64,000 nucleotides of DNA from Clostridiales bacterium. GTDB lineage: Bacteria > Actinomycetota > Coriobacteriia > Anaerosomatales > SLCP01. The position numbers and the translations under genes were made by a program. Where the stretch lies: assembly GCA_018333995.1 (NCBI GenBank), contig JAGXSG010000007.1:93428-157427 (forward strand), written 5' to 3'. Position 1 is the stretch's first letter; every line of letters begins with the position of its first letter. The notes beneath the pieces are model-generated. The model was not told the DNA's origin. It did not search any database and saw only the letters and a list, made by a program, of their open reading frames with translations. Positions 43,296 through 52,413 of the stretch are shown here, in pieces.

Positions 43296-43955
43296 ATGCC
43301 TACCCCGACACTCGAAGAGTACCTCGAAGTCATCTACAAGCTATCAGAGCGCGGTCAGGTCCGCCCGACCCCCATCGCCGAGCAACTCGGCGTCTCCGGA
43401 CCGACGGTGACCGCGACCCTGAAGCGACTGGAATCGCGTGGACTGATCACCCGGTCAAACGGCGGAGTCGTACTTACCGGCGAAGGTACCACAATCGCGG
43501 TCGACATCATACGAAGGCACCGTATCGCTGAGAGGTTTCTCGTCGACGTGCTAGGTATCAAGTGGGACGACGCTCACGAAGACGCATGCGCGCTCGAGCA
43601 CGCGCTCTCACCGCGGGTATTGCACGCATTGCAAGAGTTTCTCGACAGTCCCGAGTTCTGTCCGCACGGTCACCCCATTCCGGACGCGCTCGGCGCAATC
43701 AAGAAGGTTGAAGGGCGCCTGCTGAGCGATGTTGACCGCGGTGGCGCCACACGTATTCTCCAAGTTCCGGAAGACGATGATGCGATGCTCACGTACCTGG
43801 GCTCCATCGGCATGTATCCGGGAACCGAGGTGATCGTGAGCGAGGTCGCGCCGTTTAAGGGACCGCTGCTCGTCGAGGTAAATGGGGTCACTCACGCACT
43901 GGGACGCGATGTCGCCGAGCGGATCGTGGTGGAGCTGGCTACCGGCCGCCCGTAA
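43296..43955 (+). CDS. DtxR/MntR-family metal-dependent regulator
   Basis: This 219-residue repressor has an N-terminal winged helix (TPTLEEYLEVIYKLSERGQVRPTPIAEQLGVSGPTVTATLKRLE, read as separate motifs), the dimer and metal region DIIRRHRIAERFLVDVLGI with DACALEHALS, and a C-terminal FeoA/SH3-like domain (MYPGTEVIVSEVAPF). It probably senses Fe or Mn. ATG 43296 is chosen because GGGAGG lies between it and the upstream GTG 43278. Iron transport genes lie at 54580-58424, but a link is not shown. Confidence 0.9.
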   Translation: MPTPTLEEYLEVIYKLSERGQVRPTPIAEQLGVSGPTVTATLKRLESRGLITRSNGGVVLTGEGTTIAVDIIRRHRIAERFLVDVLGIKWDDAHEDACALEHALSPRVLHALQEFLDSPEFCPHGHPIPDALGAIKKVEGRLLSDVDRGGATRILQVPEDDDAMLTYLGSIGMYPGTEVIVSEVAPFKGPLLVEVNGVTHALGRDVAERIVVELATGRP

Positions 43956-44043
43956 GAGGAGTCGGGACTTTGGTCAGTTACGCGTTGCGGAGTTGATGAG
44001 AGGTTCGACGAGGGCATCTCGACTGTCATGGAGGGGCATCACG

Positions 44044-45129
44044 ATGAAGGGCGCCAGTGAGAGTGCGCCGCTTGAATCGAAGCTCGGTAGGCTTGCCGCT
44101 CGCTATGACGCTCGAAGCGACACGAACGATGTGCGGTTCGCACTTTCCTCGCCAAGTCATAACTTCGACTGGCAGTGGGAATCAACTGGCTCTCCTGAGC
44201 AGTACTTCATCGCGAGCACCACGAAGCTCTATGTGACCGCGCTTGTCATGCAGCTGCGCAACGAGAGTTCGGTTGATCTCGACGTACCGGTGGTCACGTA
44301 CGTTGGCGATTCACTGATGAGCGGCATCCATGTCCTGAATGGGGTCGATTCGAGCGGTGTGATCACGCTTCGCCAGCTGCTGAGCCATACCTCGGGTATC
44401 GCGGATTACTTCGAGCAACGAAGGGGAGACGGTTCCAGCCAGATTACTCACGCGTTGCGCGAGGACTTCTCGTGGACGCTCGACGATGTCTTGCGAATCA
44501 CGAGGAGCGAACTGATCCCGCGGTTTGCACCTGGAACTCCTGGTAAGGCCTTTTACTCGGACACCAACTTCCAGATTCTTGGCGCTGTAATCGAGGCAGT
44601 CACTGGTTGCAGCTACGAGGAGGCGCTCTTTGAGCGCATCCTCAGTCCGCTAGGGCTAAGCGACACCTACCCCTTCACCCGCGAAACCATCGATCGATAT
44701 GACAGTGTGGCCGCGATGTTGCACGGCGCGTGCCTGGTGCGGATCCCCAAGGCGATGGCGTCGGTTCGCGCTGACGGAGGCATGGTTTCGACCGCCGGAG
44801 ACGGCCTCGTCTTTTTGCGTGCGTTCATGCGCGGACATCTGTTCCCAGTCGAGTACCTTGATGAGATGCAGCAGCGATGGACCCCGATATTCCCCCCGCT
44901 CGAGTACGGCGTGGGCCTCATGCGGTTCGCTCTCCCGCGCTACTACACGATCTTTCGGAAGGTGCCGTTTATGGTGGGGCACTCAGGGGCATCCGGCGCG
45001 GTACTGTTCTACGTTCCGAAGCTCGATCTATACGTGTCAGGGACGATCAACCAGATCAAGAAGCGCAGCCTGTCGTACAACCTAATGGTCAGGATGGTCC
45101 TGAGCTGTGAGGATGCGTGGCAAGCGTAG
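44044..45129 (+). CDS. Serine beta-lactamase-like hydrolase (class C / S12 family)
   Basis: This 361-residue enzyme of the beta-lactamase/DD-peptidase fold has the nucleophile motif STTK in FIASTTKLYVTALVM. The second motif appears as FYSDTNFQILG (Tyr kept, Asn of YxN shifted), and HSGASG serves as the KTG-like third motif. No signal peptide is seen, so it is probably cytoplasmic and may be an esterase or amidase rather than an antibiotic hydrolase. GGAGGGG precedes ATG 44044. It is not coupled to its neighbours. Confidence 0.82.
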   Translation: MKGASESAPLESKLGRLAARYDARSDTNDVRFALSSPSHNFDWQWESTGSPEQYFIASTTKLYVTALVMQLRNESSVDLDVPVVTYVGDSLMSGIHVLNGVDSSGVITLRQLLSHTSGIADYFEQRRGDGSSQITHALREDFSWTLDDVLRITRSELIPRFAPGTPGKAFYSDTNFQILGAVIEAVTGCSYEEALFERILSPLGLSDTYPFTRETIDRYDSVAAMLHGACLVRIPKAMASVRADGGMVSTAGDGLVFLRAFMRGHLFPVEYLDEMQQRWTPIFPPLEYGVGLMRFALPRYYTIFRKVPFMVGHSGASGAVLFYVPKLDLYVSGTINQIKKRSLSYNLMVRMVLSCEDAWQA

Positions 45130-45474
45130 CCCCGTCCCAATCGTGACAGACCATCATCACTTCTAATCTGGCGTAGCGCTTGGCGAACGGTACCGAAACC
45201 TCGGCCAGCGGCTACTTAGAGTGAACCAGTGTTCACGTATCACCACGAACCGCTTCACATGCACCTTTGGCCGAAGCATGTGACCGTCTGCCGGGACGTG
45301 TCTTCCTCTTGCTCACTCCTGTTGCGTACGCTCTGTCAACGACTTCCGCTCCGCAGTGTATTCAGGCACACGACGGCACGGCAGTCGGCTCATGAAATGG
45401 TCTCTCGAGTCAGAGCGGCACGGGACAGCTGCACACTGGAGCTGCGCTTTGCCGTTCGGGAAGGAACGATCACG
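45130..45474. other. Regulatory gap upstream of MFS transporter
   Basis: This 345-base gap holds no credible gene. It contains two clean dyads: GTGAAC/GTTCAC (45221-45226 and 45231-45236) and TCACATGC/GCATGTGA (45255-45262 and 45276-45283). Both include GTGA-TCAC half-sites, so they may be operators for one regulator. I cannot identify a convincing promoter. Confidence 0.5.
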
Positions 45475-46761
45475 ATGTCTGTCTCTCAAGCCGAGGCCGC
45501 GACGCCAACACCCGTTCTCGTCGCTCCTACGTATGTACTCTCCCGGTGGACGATTCCCGTCGCTGGCCTGCTTCTGACTTTGATGGGTGGGATTGCATAC
45601 GCGTGGGGCGTCTTCATCGTCCCGCTGGAGACACAGTTTGGCTGGGTTCGTGCGCAGGCGGCGCTGCCCGTCTCGATCTATCTGGCCGTGTTCAGTATAT
45701 CGATGATCGTCGGCGGGATCCTTCAGGATCGGCACGGACCTCGTAAGGTCGCAGCAACAGGAGGTGCGCTGTTCCTGGTGGGATACCTGCTTGCCTCGCA
45801 GGTCGGCGCGGTTGCGTCCCCGTGGTGGCTGGTGTTTACGTATGGGGTCATCGGAGGATTTGGCTGCGGGCTCGCGTACTGTGTCGCGGTCCCCACCATC
45901 AGGAAGTGGTTCCCGGACCGGCCAGGGTTTCCGATCACGCTCGGACTTGTTGGATTCGGGATCGCGTCGGTTATTTTCGCTCCCTGGATCACGAGACTCA
46001 TCGGTACCGTCGGGATAGAAAACACGTTCCTTCTCCTCGGGATCGTGACAAGCACGGTGACGTTCTTCGCCGCGTGGTTGATGAGGCTTCCGGCGCCTGA
46101 CTGGACGCCAACGACCACACAGAGCAATGCTTCGAAGGTCAACGGCGGAGTAAACATCCTCGCGTCCCGCTCGGAGACAACCCTTAAAGATGCCCTCCGG
46201 ACGCCGCTGTTCTACCTGTTGTGGCTCGGCTTCGCCGCCATCATCTTCGGTGGGCTCATGGCGATGACGCACGTGACGCCGTATGGAAAGCTCATCGGTC
46301 TTGAGCCAGCTGACGCTGCGCTCGCCATGGTGTTCTTTGGTCTCGCAAACGGGTTTGGCAGGCCAATCGCGGGTCTGGTCGCGGAGCGGTTTGGCCCTGT
46401 CAACGTGATGCTTGTGACCTATGTCGTGACCGCCGCGACCTACCTGGCTTTCAACACCGTCGCGACGAACGCCGTCACGCTGTACGCATGCGCGTTCGTG
46501 CTCGGTATCGGGTTTGCCGTCACGCTAGGCCTCTTTCCCGTCCTCGCGACTGTGTCGTTCGGGGCGAAGAACCTCGGGGCCGTGTATGGAGGAATCTTCA
46601 CGGCGTTCGGTGTTTCAGCGTTCTTTGGTCCGATGACAGGAGCGCTTCTCTACGACAGGGCGGGGACGTATATCGTCCCGTTCGCGGTCGCAGGAACGTT
46701 CACCATCGTAGGGTGGCTGTTGTGCCTGGTCGCCTTCAAGCTGAAGTACCGCTTGCCGTAG
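45475..46761 (+). CDS. MFS transporter, oxalate/formate antiporter (OFA) family
   Basis: This inner-membrane transporter of 428 residues has 12 hydrophobic segments. The OFA signature is visible: GGIAYAWGVFIVPLETQFGW near the start, GGILQDRHGPRKVA between helices 2 and 3, YGVIGGFGCGLAY and KWFPDRPGFPITLGLVGFG. The second half contains FGLANGFGRPIAGLVAERFG. The substrate is probably a small mono- or dicarboxylate, but this cannot be assigned. ATG 45475 follows AAGGAA; upstream in-frame sequence is not protein-like. Confidence 0.88.
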   Translation: MSVSQAEAATPTPVLVAPTYVLSRWTIPVAGLLLTLMGGIAYAWGVFIVPLETQFGWVRAQAALPVSIYLAVFSISMIVGGILQDRHGPRKVAATGGALFLVGYLLASQVGAVASPWWLVFTYGVIGGFGCGLAYCVAVPTIRKWFPDRPGFPITLGLVGFGIASVIFAPWITRLIGTVGIENTFLLLGIVTSTVTFFAAWLMRLPAPDWTPTTTQSNASKVNGGVNILASRSETTLKDALRTPLFYLLWLGFAAIIFGGLMAMTHVTPYGKLIGLEPADAALAMVFFGLANGFGRPIAGLVAERFGPVNVMLVTYVVTAATYLAFNTVATNAVTLYACAFVLGIGFAVTLGLFPVLATVSFGAKNLGAVYGGIFTAFGVSAFFGPMTGALLYDRAGTYIVPFAVAGTFTIVGWLLCLVAFKLKYRLP

Positions 46762-46828
46762 GGGAGCACACAGTTCGTCGCCGCTGATCGTGAGGTCGGC
46801 GATACCCTCTCACCGCCGGAGGATCCTC

Positions 46829-46858
46829 TTGATATATCGAACACATGTTCGGTATAGT
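46829..46858 (+). promoter_or_regulatory. SOS promoter with LexA box
   Basis: TTGATA (46829-46834) and TATAGT (46853-46858) are 18 bases apart. The spacer holds CGAAC-ACAT-GTTCG (46838-46851), a perfect match to the Gram-positive LexA consensus CGAACRNRYGTTCG. LexA bound there would block RNA polymerase. Transcription should start near 46865, about 20 bases before the GTG of the next gene. An outer dyad CCGGAGGA/TCCTCCGG (46816-46823, 46863-46870) brackets the promoter. Confidence 0.88.
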
Positions 46859-46884
46859 AGGGTCCTCCGGTCGAGAGGTCTCCC

Positions 46885-47304
46885 GTGGGTCGCAACACCG
46901 CTATCAAGCAATATGCACCGCTCGCCGAGGGGCGCGCTGACGATCTGTTCTCTAGCCGAGAAGGCCGCACGCCTGTCATCACGGACCTGCGCACGACTCC
47001 GTGGTTCGTACGCGCAGCTGAACTCGCACATCCTGGGAGCGCGGGGCTCGGCAAACGCGTTATCGAGCCAGTCACCGTAACGTGGGACGCCGCGCGCCGC
47101 GCGCCGACAGCGTTTTTGTGGCGCGCACGCGTCTACGATATCGACAGCATAGTGCAGATGTGGGCGGTCGAGCGCGCGTGGTGGGACGCTGTCAATGTGG
47201 TGAGCATGCGGTGCTGGCGCGTGCTCACCGGCAGAGGCGCCACGTATGACCTTGCGTTCGATCGCGTGAACGGGACCTGGCTCCTCCTTAGCGTGTTCGA
47301 TTAG
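46885..47304 (+). CDS. DUF6504-like small protein, SOS-controlled
   Basis: This 139-residue protein has a central beta-rich part (RRAPTAFLWRARVYDIDSIV), conserved WWDAV, then RCWRVLTGRGATYDLAFDR and a final GTWLLLSVFD. The pattern resembles the DUF6504 family, found in actinobacteria next to dnaE2 or imuB. That assignment is from memory of the pattern. It is the first gene after the LexA box and ends 16 bases before dnaE2. It lacks catalytic motifs, so a structural or accessory role in translesion synthesis is an inference. GTG 46885 follows GAGAGG. Confidence 0.72.
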   Translation: MGRNTAIKQYAPLAEGRADDLFSSREGRTPVITDLRTTPWFVRAAELAHPGSAGLGKRVIEPVTVTWDAARRAPTAFLWRARVYDIDSIVQMWAVERAWWDAVNVVSMRCWRVLTGRGATYDLAFDRVNGTWLLLSVFD

Positions 47305-47320
47305 CGGCCGGTAAACCTTC

Positions 47321-50300
47321 GTGAGCGGCTCTTCCTTCACGCATCTGCACGTGCATTCGCACTTCAGCTTTGGCGACGGAGCGGCGTCGATCGACGCGCT
47401 CGTAGGTCGCGCCGCCGAGCTGGGCTTCGACGCGCTCGCGCTCACCGACCACCAAGGGCTTTCCGGCGCCATCCGTTTCTACCAGGCGGCGCGCGCCGCG
47501 GGCATCCGTCCCATCATCGGCGCGGAGGTGGTCGTCGAGACGGCAGGCATCGCCGGTGTGGGCACGGGCGCCACCGAGTGCGACCTGCCGCCCCGCGAGC
47601 GGCTCGCGTACCCGCCGCCTGCGGGCTTCGGGCGGGGTGCGGGCTACGGCGGCTTCCACATCACGCTGCTCGCGCGCGACATCACCGGCTACCGCTCGCT
47701 TTGCCGCCTGCTCTCCCGCGCACATGTACGGGCACAAAACGAGCCTAGTCTCGTCACCCTCGATGACCTCGCGCGCCACTCAGCGGGGCTCATCGGCATG
47801 AGCGGGTGTCCCGGCGGCGAGGTGGGCTCCGCGGTGCTCGCGGACGGGAGCGGGCGGGCGCGTGCGCGGGCGGCACTCGAGCGCCTCGCGGCATGCTTCG
47901 AGCCCGGAGCGTTCTACGTCGAACTCATGCACCTGCTCGCACCCGACTCTCCGCGCTATCTCTCCGCGCTCTCCTCGCTCGCGGAGAGCTGCGGCCTGCC
48001 GGTGGTTGCTACCAACAACGTCCACTACCTCACTCCGGCTGGGCACCGCATCCACGACGTACTCGCCTCGGCCTCCTCGCGCAGCGTGCTGCCCGGGCCG
48101 CTTCAGCGGTCCAACGCGGAGCTGTGGCTCAAGCCCGCTGCCGAGATGCGCCGCCTGTTCGCCGGCCGCGAGCACGCGTGCGACGCCACGCTCGAAATCG
48201 CCGAGCGCTGCGATCTCGACTTAGGGCTCGGCGAGTTCCACTTCCCGGCGGCCGATCTCCCTGCGGGCGTGACGGCCGCCTCCGCGCTCGCCCGGCGCTC
48301 TCACGAGGGACTTTCCTGGCGCTACCGGCCCGGTGACGGTGAGGCGCACGCCCGGCTCGTCCGCGAACTGGCCATCATCGATGAGCTGGGCTTCTCGGAG
48401 TACTTCCTTATCGTCGATGAGATCGTGCGGTTCGCGAAAGAGCGCGGCATCCGCTGCTCGGGGCGGGGGAGCGCGGGCGACAGCATCGTCTCCTACGTGC
48501 TCGGCATCACCGACGCCGACCCGGTCGCCTACGACCTGCTCTTCGAGCGCTTCTTGAACCCCGCGCGCCGCCAGATGCCCGACATCGACGTGGACTTCGA
48601 CTCGGCCAGGCGCGACGAGGTCATCGACTTTATCTACCGGCGCTTTGGCACCGAGCACGTCGCGATGGTCGCGACCGTCAACACCATGACGGCACGCAGC
48701 GCGGTGCGCACGGCCGCTCGCGCGTTTGGCCACCCGCTCGCCGAGGTCAACGCGTTCTCGCGGCACCTGCCGTGGGTCGCCGCGCGCCACCTGCGCGAAG
48801 TGCTCGCGACCTACCCCGAGTGCGCGAACCACCCACTTCGCGAAACACGCCACGCGCGTATCGTCGAAATCGCCGAACAGCTCGACGCGTGCCCGATGCA
48901 CCTCGGCACCCATCTCGGCGGCTTCATCATCACGCGCGAGCCCACCTGCACGTGGACGCCGCTCCAGTGGGCGGCCAAAGGCGTGGTCGTCAGTCAGTAC
49001 GATAAGGATGACATCGAGGCGCTCGGCCTCGTGAAGATGGATATCCTCGGTTTGCGCATGCACTCGGCGATCAGCGAGGCGGTCGAACTCGCCCGCGCGC
49101 GCGTCGGCGAGGAGGCCGTGCCCGAGCCCTTCGAGCTCACACCAAACGACCCGCGCGTCTACGACCTCATCGCGCGCGCCGACACCGTGGGCGTCTTCCA
49201 ACTCGAGTCGAGCGGCCAGCGCAACCTCAACACGCGCCTGCGCGCGGAGCGTTTCGACGACATCGTCGCGGCGATCTCGCTCTTCCGCCCCGGTCCGCTT
49301 GAGGCCGAGATGATCACGCCGTTCATCCGCCGCCGGCACGGCATCGAGCCCGTCACCGTCCCGCACCCCGCGATGGCAAAGCCGCTCGCAGACTCCTACG
49401 GTGTCATCATCTACCAGGAGCAGGTGCTGCTCGTCGCGCGTGTCGTCGCCGGGTTCGACCTCGCCGAGGCGGACTCGCTTCGCCGCGCGATGACCAAGGG
49501 CCGCAGCCGCGCCGAGATGGTGCAGATCCGCGGCCACTTCATCGACCGCGCACTCGGATGCGGGGTCGCCTTCGACGTTGCCGAGGAGGTATTCCGCCAG
49601 CTCGAAGGGTTTGCCGCCTACGGTTTCAACAAGGCGCACGCGGCGTGCTTCGCGATCGTCTCGTACGCGAGCGCGTGGCTGCGCACCTACTTCCCAGCCG
49701 AGCTCGCGTGCGCAATCCTCAACAACGAACCGATGGGGTTCTACACGCCGCGACTCGTCGTCAACGACGCGCGCCGCCACGGGATCGGCCTGCTCGCGCC
49801 TCACGTGAACTCGTCTGCGGCCCGCTACGCGGTCGAGCGCGACGGTGCCGCCATCCGTGTGGGGCTGCGCGACATCCACGAGATGAGTGCGCGGCTGCTC
49901 TCAGCTATCGAGCGCGAGCGGGCGGTGCGACCCTTCCGTGACCTCGGCGACTTTCTGCGGCGCACACGCGCCACGCTCTCGGAGGCTGAGAGCCTCGTGC
50001 GCGTGGGGGCGCTCGACGGGCTCGGGGTCAGCGAGCACGGCACGCCACCCGGCCGCGACGAGATGCTCGCACTCCTGCCCGAGCTAAAAGCCACGGTCGC
50101 GCGCGAGAGCGGTGCCGCCGACGACGTCTTGCTCCTCGCGCCGGGACCGTCGCGCCCCATCGAGGATCCCGCGCACGTAAGCGGCTGGTCGCCGGTGCGG
50201 CGTCTCTCGGCGGAGCTTGAACTTCTCGGCCTGTCGCTCACGTGTCACCCGCTCGAAATCGCCGAAAGCGACCTTCACGCTCGGGGGGTGACGTTCGCGC

Positions 50301-50692
50301 GCGACCTGCCCGCGACACCCGACCGCACGCGTGTCCGCGTGTGCGGGGTGCGCGAGCGGGCGCAAACGCCGCGCACGCGCTCAGGCAGGCGCACGTGCTT
50401 TCTTACGCTCGAGGATGCCACCGGTCTGCTCGACATCGTCATCTTCGAGGATGTGCTCGACAAGGCGGGGGAGACGATCGTGAAACATCGCTGCTACCTC
50501 ATCGAAGGCGTGCTCCAAAACAACCCGGAGCGCGGTCTGGCTATCGTCGCGAAGACGGTCGTGCCGTACGTCGTGCGCACCGCCGCAGGAGACCCTGTGC
50601 GCCTGCGGCGCGGCGTGCCGAGCGGTCCGATGGGTCCTGCGCTCGGCGGGGCGGGCGCGCCTGAAGAAGACTCGTGGGAAGCGGCGGGGTGA
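47321..50692 (+). CDS. dnaE2: Error-prone DNA polymerase III alpha subunit DnaE2 (ImuC)
   Basis: This C-family polymerase is used in damage tolerance. The 1123-residue protein has an N-terminal PHP domain (THLHVHSHFSFGDGAASIDAL; LTDHQGLSGA), polymerase palm aspartates in MPDIDVDFDSARRDEVIDFIYRR (read as PDIDVDFD), the fingers region FQLESSGQRNLNTRLR, and a C-terminal OB-fold with TCFLTLEDATGLLDIVIF. It lacks the long C-terminal tau-binding part of DnaE1. It follows the LexA box and the DUF6504-like gene. Its sequence is visibly more GC-rich than its neighbours. No imuA or imuB gene is adjacent. Confidence 0.9.
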   Translation: MSGSSFTHLHVHSHFSFGDGAASIDALVGRAAELGFDALALTDHQGLSGAIRFYQAARAAGIRPIIGAEVVVETAGIAGVGTGATECDLPPRERLAYPPPAGFGRGAGYGGFHITLLARDITGYRSLCRLLSRAHVRAQNEPSLVTLDDLARHSAGLIGMSGCPGGEVGSAVLADGSGRARARAALERLAACFEPGAFYVELMHLLAPDSPRYLSALSSLAESCGLPVVATNNVHYLTPAGHRIHDVLASASSRSVLPGPLQRSNAELWLKPAAEMRRLFAGREHACDATLEIAERCDLDLGLGEFHFPAADLPAGVTAASALARRSHEGLSWRYRPGDGEAHARLVRELAIIDELGFSEYFLIVDEIVRFAKERGIRCSGRGSAGDSIVSYVLGITDADPVAYDLLFERFLNPARRQMPDIDVDFDSARRDEVIDFIYRRFGTEHVAMVATVNTMTARSAVRTAARAFGHPLAEVNAFSRHLPWVAARHLREVLATYPECANHPLRETRHARIVEIAEQLDACPMHLGTHLGGFIITREPTCTWTPLQWAAKGVVVSQYDKDDIEALGLVKMDILGLRMHSAISEAVELARARVGEEAVPEPFELTPNDPRVYDLIARADTVGVFQLESSGQRNLNTRLRAERFDDIVAAISLFRPGPLEAEMITPFIRRRHGIEPVTVPHPAMAKPLADSYGVIIYQEQVLLVARVVAGFDLAEADSLRRAMTKGRSRAEMVQIRGHFIDRALGCGVAFDVAEEVFRQLEGFAAYGFNKAHAACFAIVSYASAWLRTYFPAELACAILNNEPMGFYTPRLVVNDARRHGIGLLAPHVNSSAARYAVERDGAAIRVGLRDIHEMSARLLSAIERERAVRPFRDLGDFLRRTRATLSEAESLVRVGALDGLGVSEHGTPPGRDEMLALLPELKATVARESGAADDVLLLAPGPSRPIEDPAHVSGWSPVRRLSAELELLGLSLTCHPLEIAESDLHARGVTFARDLPATPDRTRVRVCGVRERAQTPRTRSGRRTCFLTLEDATGLLDIVIFEDVLDKAGETIVKHRCYLIEGVLQNNPERGLAIVAKTVVPYVVRTAAGDPVRLRRGVPSGPMGPALGGAGAPEEDSWEAAG

Positions 50693-50708
50693 GGACGGCT
50701 TTGGCCGG

Positions 50709-51131
50709 CTACTCGGCGTCGCCCTCGATGACGCCTTCGAGAGCTCGGACCTCATCGGCGATGATCTCAGGTCCTGCCATACGAATGGAGACACCGTCGA
50801 AACGACGACCGGTCACCTCGACGTAGAAGCCCCGCAAGTTGGCCAGTTCCGACTCGATTGTGTCAGCGTTGGCGATCACGGCGATGACCGTGCTTTCGGC
50901 ACCGTCGGAACTCGCTACGCCCGTGACCGCCCAAAACCCACCCTCTAGTTCGACACGATCCAAGATGCCTACCGCGCGTACGGTCGTCTCATCGATCTCA
51001 TAGAGACCGGGGGGATCAACGGCCTGGGTACTCCCGGAAGGTTGCGTGACGGACGGAGCGTTCTCCCGCCCGCATCCGCCGATCATGACAATTGACACAA
51101 GCACGGCAGCGATCGCGATCCGAGTAACCAT
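50709..51131 (-). CDS. Putative lipoprotein
   Basis: This is a 140-residue exported protein. The N-terminus MVTRIAIAAVLVSIVMIGGCG has a basic start, hydrophobic stretch and an IGGC lipobox, so it is probably lipid-anchored. The mature part is acidic with one beta-rich domain (VRAVGILDRVELEGGFWAVTGV ... GFYVEVTGRRFDG in separate strands). I do not recognise the family. ATG 51131 is preferred over 51137 because GGAGG abuts the latter. It ends 16 bases from dnaE2, convergently. Confidence 0.75.
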   Translation of the reverse strand: MVTRIAIAAVLVSIVMIGGCGRENAPSVTQPSGSTQAVDPPGLYEIDETTVRAVGILDRVELEGGFWAVTGVASSDGAESTVIAVIANADTIESELANLRGFYVEVTGRRFDGVSIRMAGPEIIADEVRALEGVIEGDAE

Positions 51132-51169
51132 CGACATCCTCCGTAATCTTCCCGATTGTCACACCGGCT

Positions 51170-52369
51170 TCACGGCGTCGGGCGTCCACCTATCGTCCTG
51201 CCTGAGCGAATCGCGTCCTCGCCAAACCGCTCCTTGACCGACTCGATGCTTCGCGCGAGCCGCTCACGTTCACGACTCTCGTGGTGGACAACCTCGCCGA
51301 GCAAATCGAGCTGGGTCGATGGCGTCTCGAACCCGCTTACGGCAACTCCGAGCAGCCGGATCCCGACGCCAGGAGACCATACTCCAGAAAGCAAGTCGAG
51401 CGCTGTTGCCACGATCTCATCGGCATCAGCAGTCGCCACCGGAAGGGTACGCTGCGCGGTGCGAGTCGTAAAATCACTGTATCGCACTTTCAGAGTCACC
51501 GTTCGTCCAGCCGATGTTTTGCGACGCAGGCGCGCCGAGACCTTTCGTGCAAGTGCGATGATGGCCGATCGAATCTCGGCGGCCTCGCGCACGTCGACAG
51601 CGAACGTCCGCTCATTGGAAACAGACTTCGCGCCTTGACGCACAGCGACCGGACGGTCGTCGACACCGGTTGCGCGAGCAACCATAGTAGAACCGTGCGA
51701 GCCGAGAAGCTCGCCTGCTGTCAGCTGATCGAGTGCGCCGAGTACGCCGAGCGTGGTGACACCAGCACGCTCGAGCCGCTCAGCGCTCACCGCACCGATA
51801 CCCGGAAGCGCGCGAACCGGAAGCTGCGCGAGAAACGCGCTCTCCGTTCCGGGGGCGACGATGGTCAATCCGCGTGGTTTCACATGGTCAGAAGCGATCT
51901 TCGCGACCGTCTTCGAAGTCGCAAGCCCGATAGAGCAGGTGACGCCAAGCCGTTCCACGGCGGTCTGAATACGGCGAGCGACAACAACCGGGTGCGAGCC
52001 GGTTCTGCCGGGAGTAATGTCGGCATACGCCTCATCGATGGACGCCGGTTCGAGATAGGGCGTCTCGGCTTCGAGAATGCGACGCACCGCTTCGGATAGC
52101 TCCGCGTAGCGCCCGAATCGTGGTTTGACCCAGATCGCCCCTGGACACAGCGACGCGGCGCGTGAGGCAGGCATCGCAGAGCGCACCCCAAAGGCACGCG
52201 CCTCGTACGAAGCGGTCGAAACAACCCCCCGGCCAGCCGGGTCGCCGCCCACGATAACGGGCATCCCACGCAGAGCCGGATTGTCGAGCTGCTCGACGGC
52301 GGCGAAGAACGCGTCCATGTCGAGGTGAAGAATCGCTCGGCCTGTCCACGGTGTCGACGTCTCGTCCAT
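51170..52369 (-). CDS. dinB: DNA polymerase IV (Y family)
   Basis: This translesion polymerase has 399 residues. Catalytic residues are intact: ILHLDMDAFFAAVEQ at the start and PASIDEAYADI, so it is not an inactive ImuB. Helix-hairpin-helix LPGIGAVSAERLERAGV and a little-finger domain follow, with a possible beta-clamp motif QLDLLGE near residue 358. The gene starts 44 bases from nfo, divergently. No LexA box is visible in front of it, although it shares the neighbourhood with the SOS-controlled dnaE2. Confidence 0.94.
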   Translation of the reverse strand: MDETSTPWTGRAILHLDMDAFFAAVEQLDNPALRGMPVIVGGDPAGRGVVSTASYEARAFGVRSAMPASRAASLCPGAIWVKPRFGRYAELSEAVRRILEAETPYLEPASIDEAYADITPGRTGSHPVVVARRIQTAVERLGVTCSIGLATSKTVAKIASDHVKPRGLTIVAPGTESAFLAQLPVRALPGIGAVSAERLERAGVTTLGVLGALDQLTAGELLGSHGSTMVARATGVDDRPVAVRQGAKSVSNERTFAVDVREAAEIRSAIIALARKVSARLRRKTSAGRTVTLKVRYSDFTTRTAQRTLPVATADADEIVATALDLLSGVWSPGVGIRLLGVAVSGFETPSTQLDLLGEVVHHESRERERLARSIESVKERFGEDAIRSGRTIGGRPTP

Positions 52370-52413
52370 ACTGCTTCACAGTGTACCCGCCCACGACGTC
52401 TTAAAGGAGTCAC

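Noticed and set aside
44380..44600. Antibiotic resistance by the beta-lactamase-like protein
   Set aside because: No signal peptide, and the YxN motif is altered; the fold is shared with many esterases and peptidases.
45229..45474. N-terminal extension of the MFS transporter
   Set aside because: The added 82 residues are not protein-like, lack a ribosome site and contain the operator-like dyads.
48221..49879. Long minus-strand open frame opposite dnaE2
   Set aside because: Low-complexity Arg/Asp/Val-rich translation typical of the reverse of a GC-rich gene.
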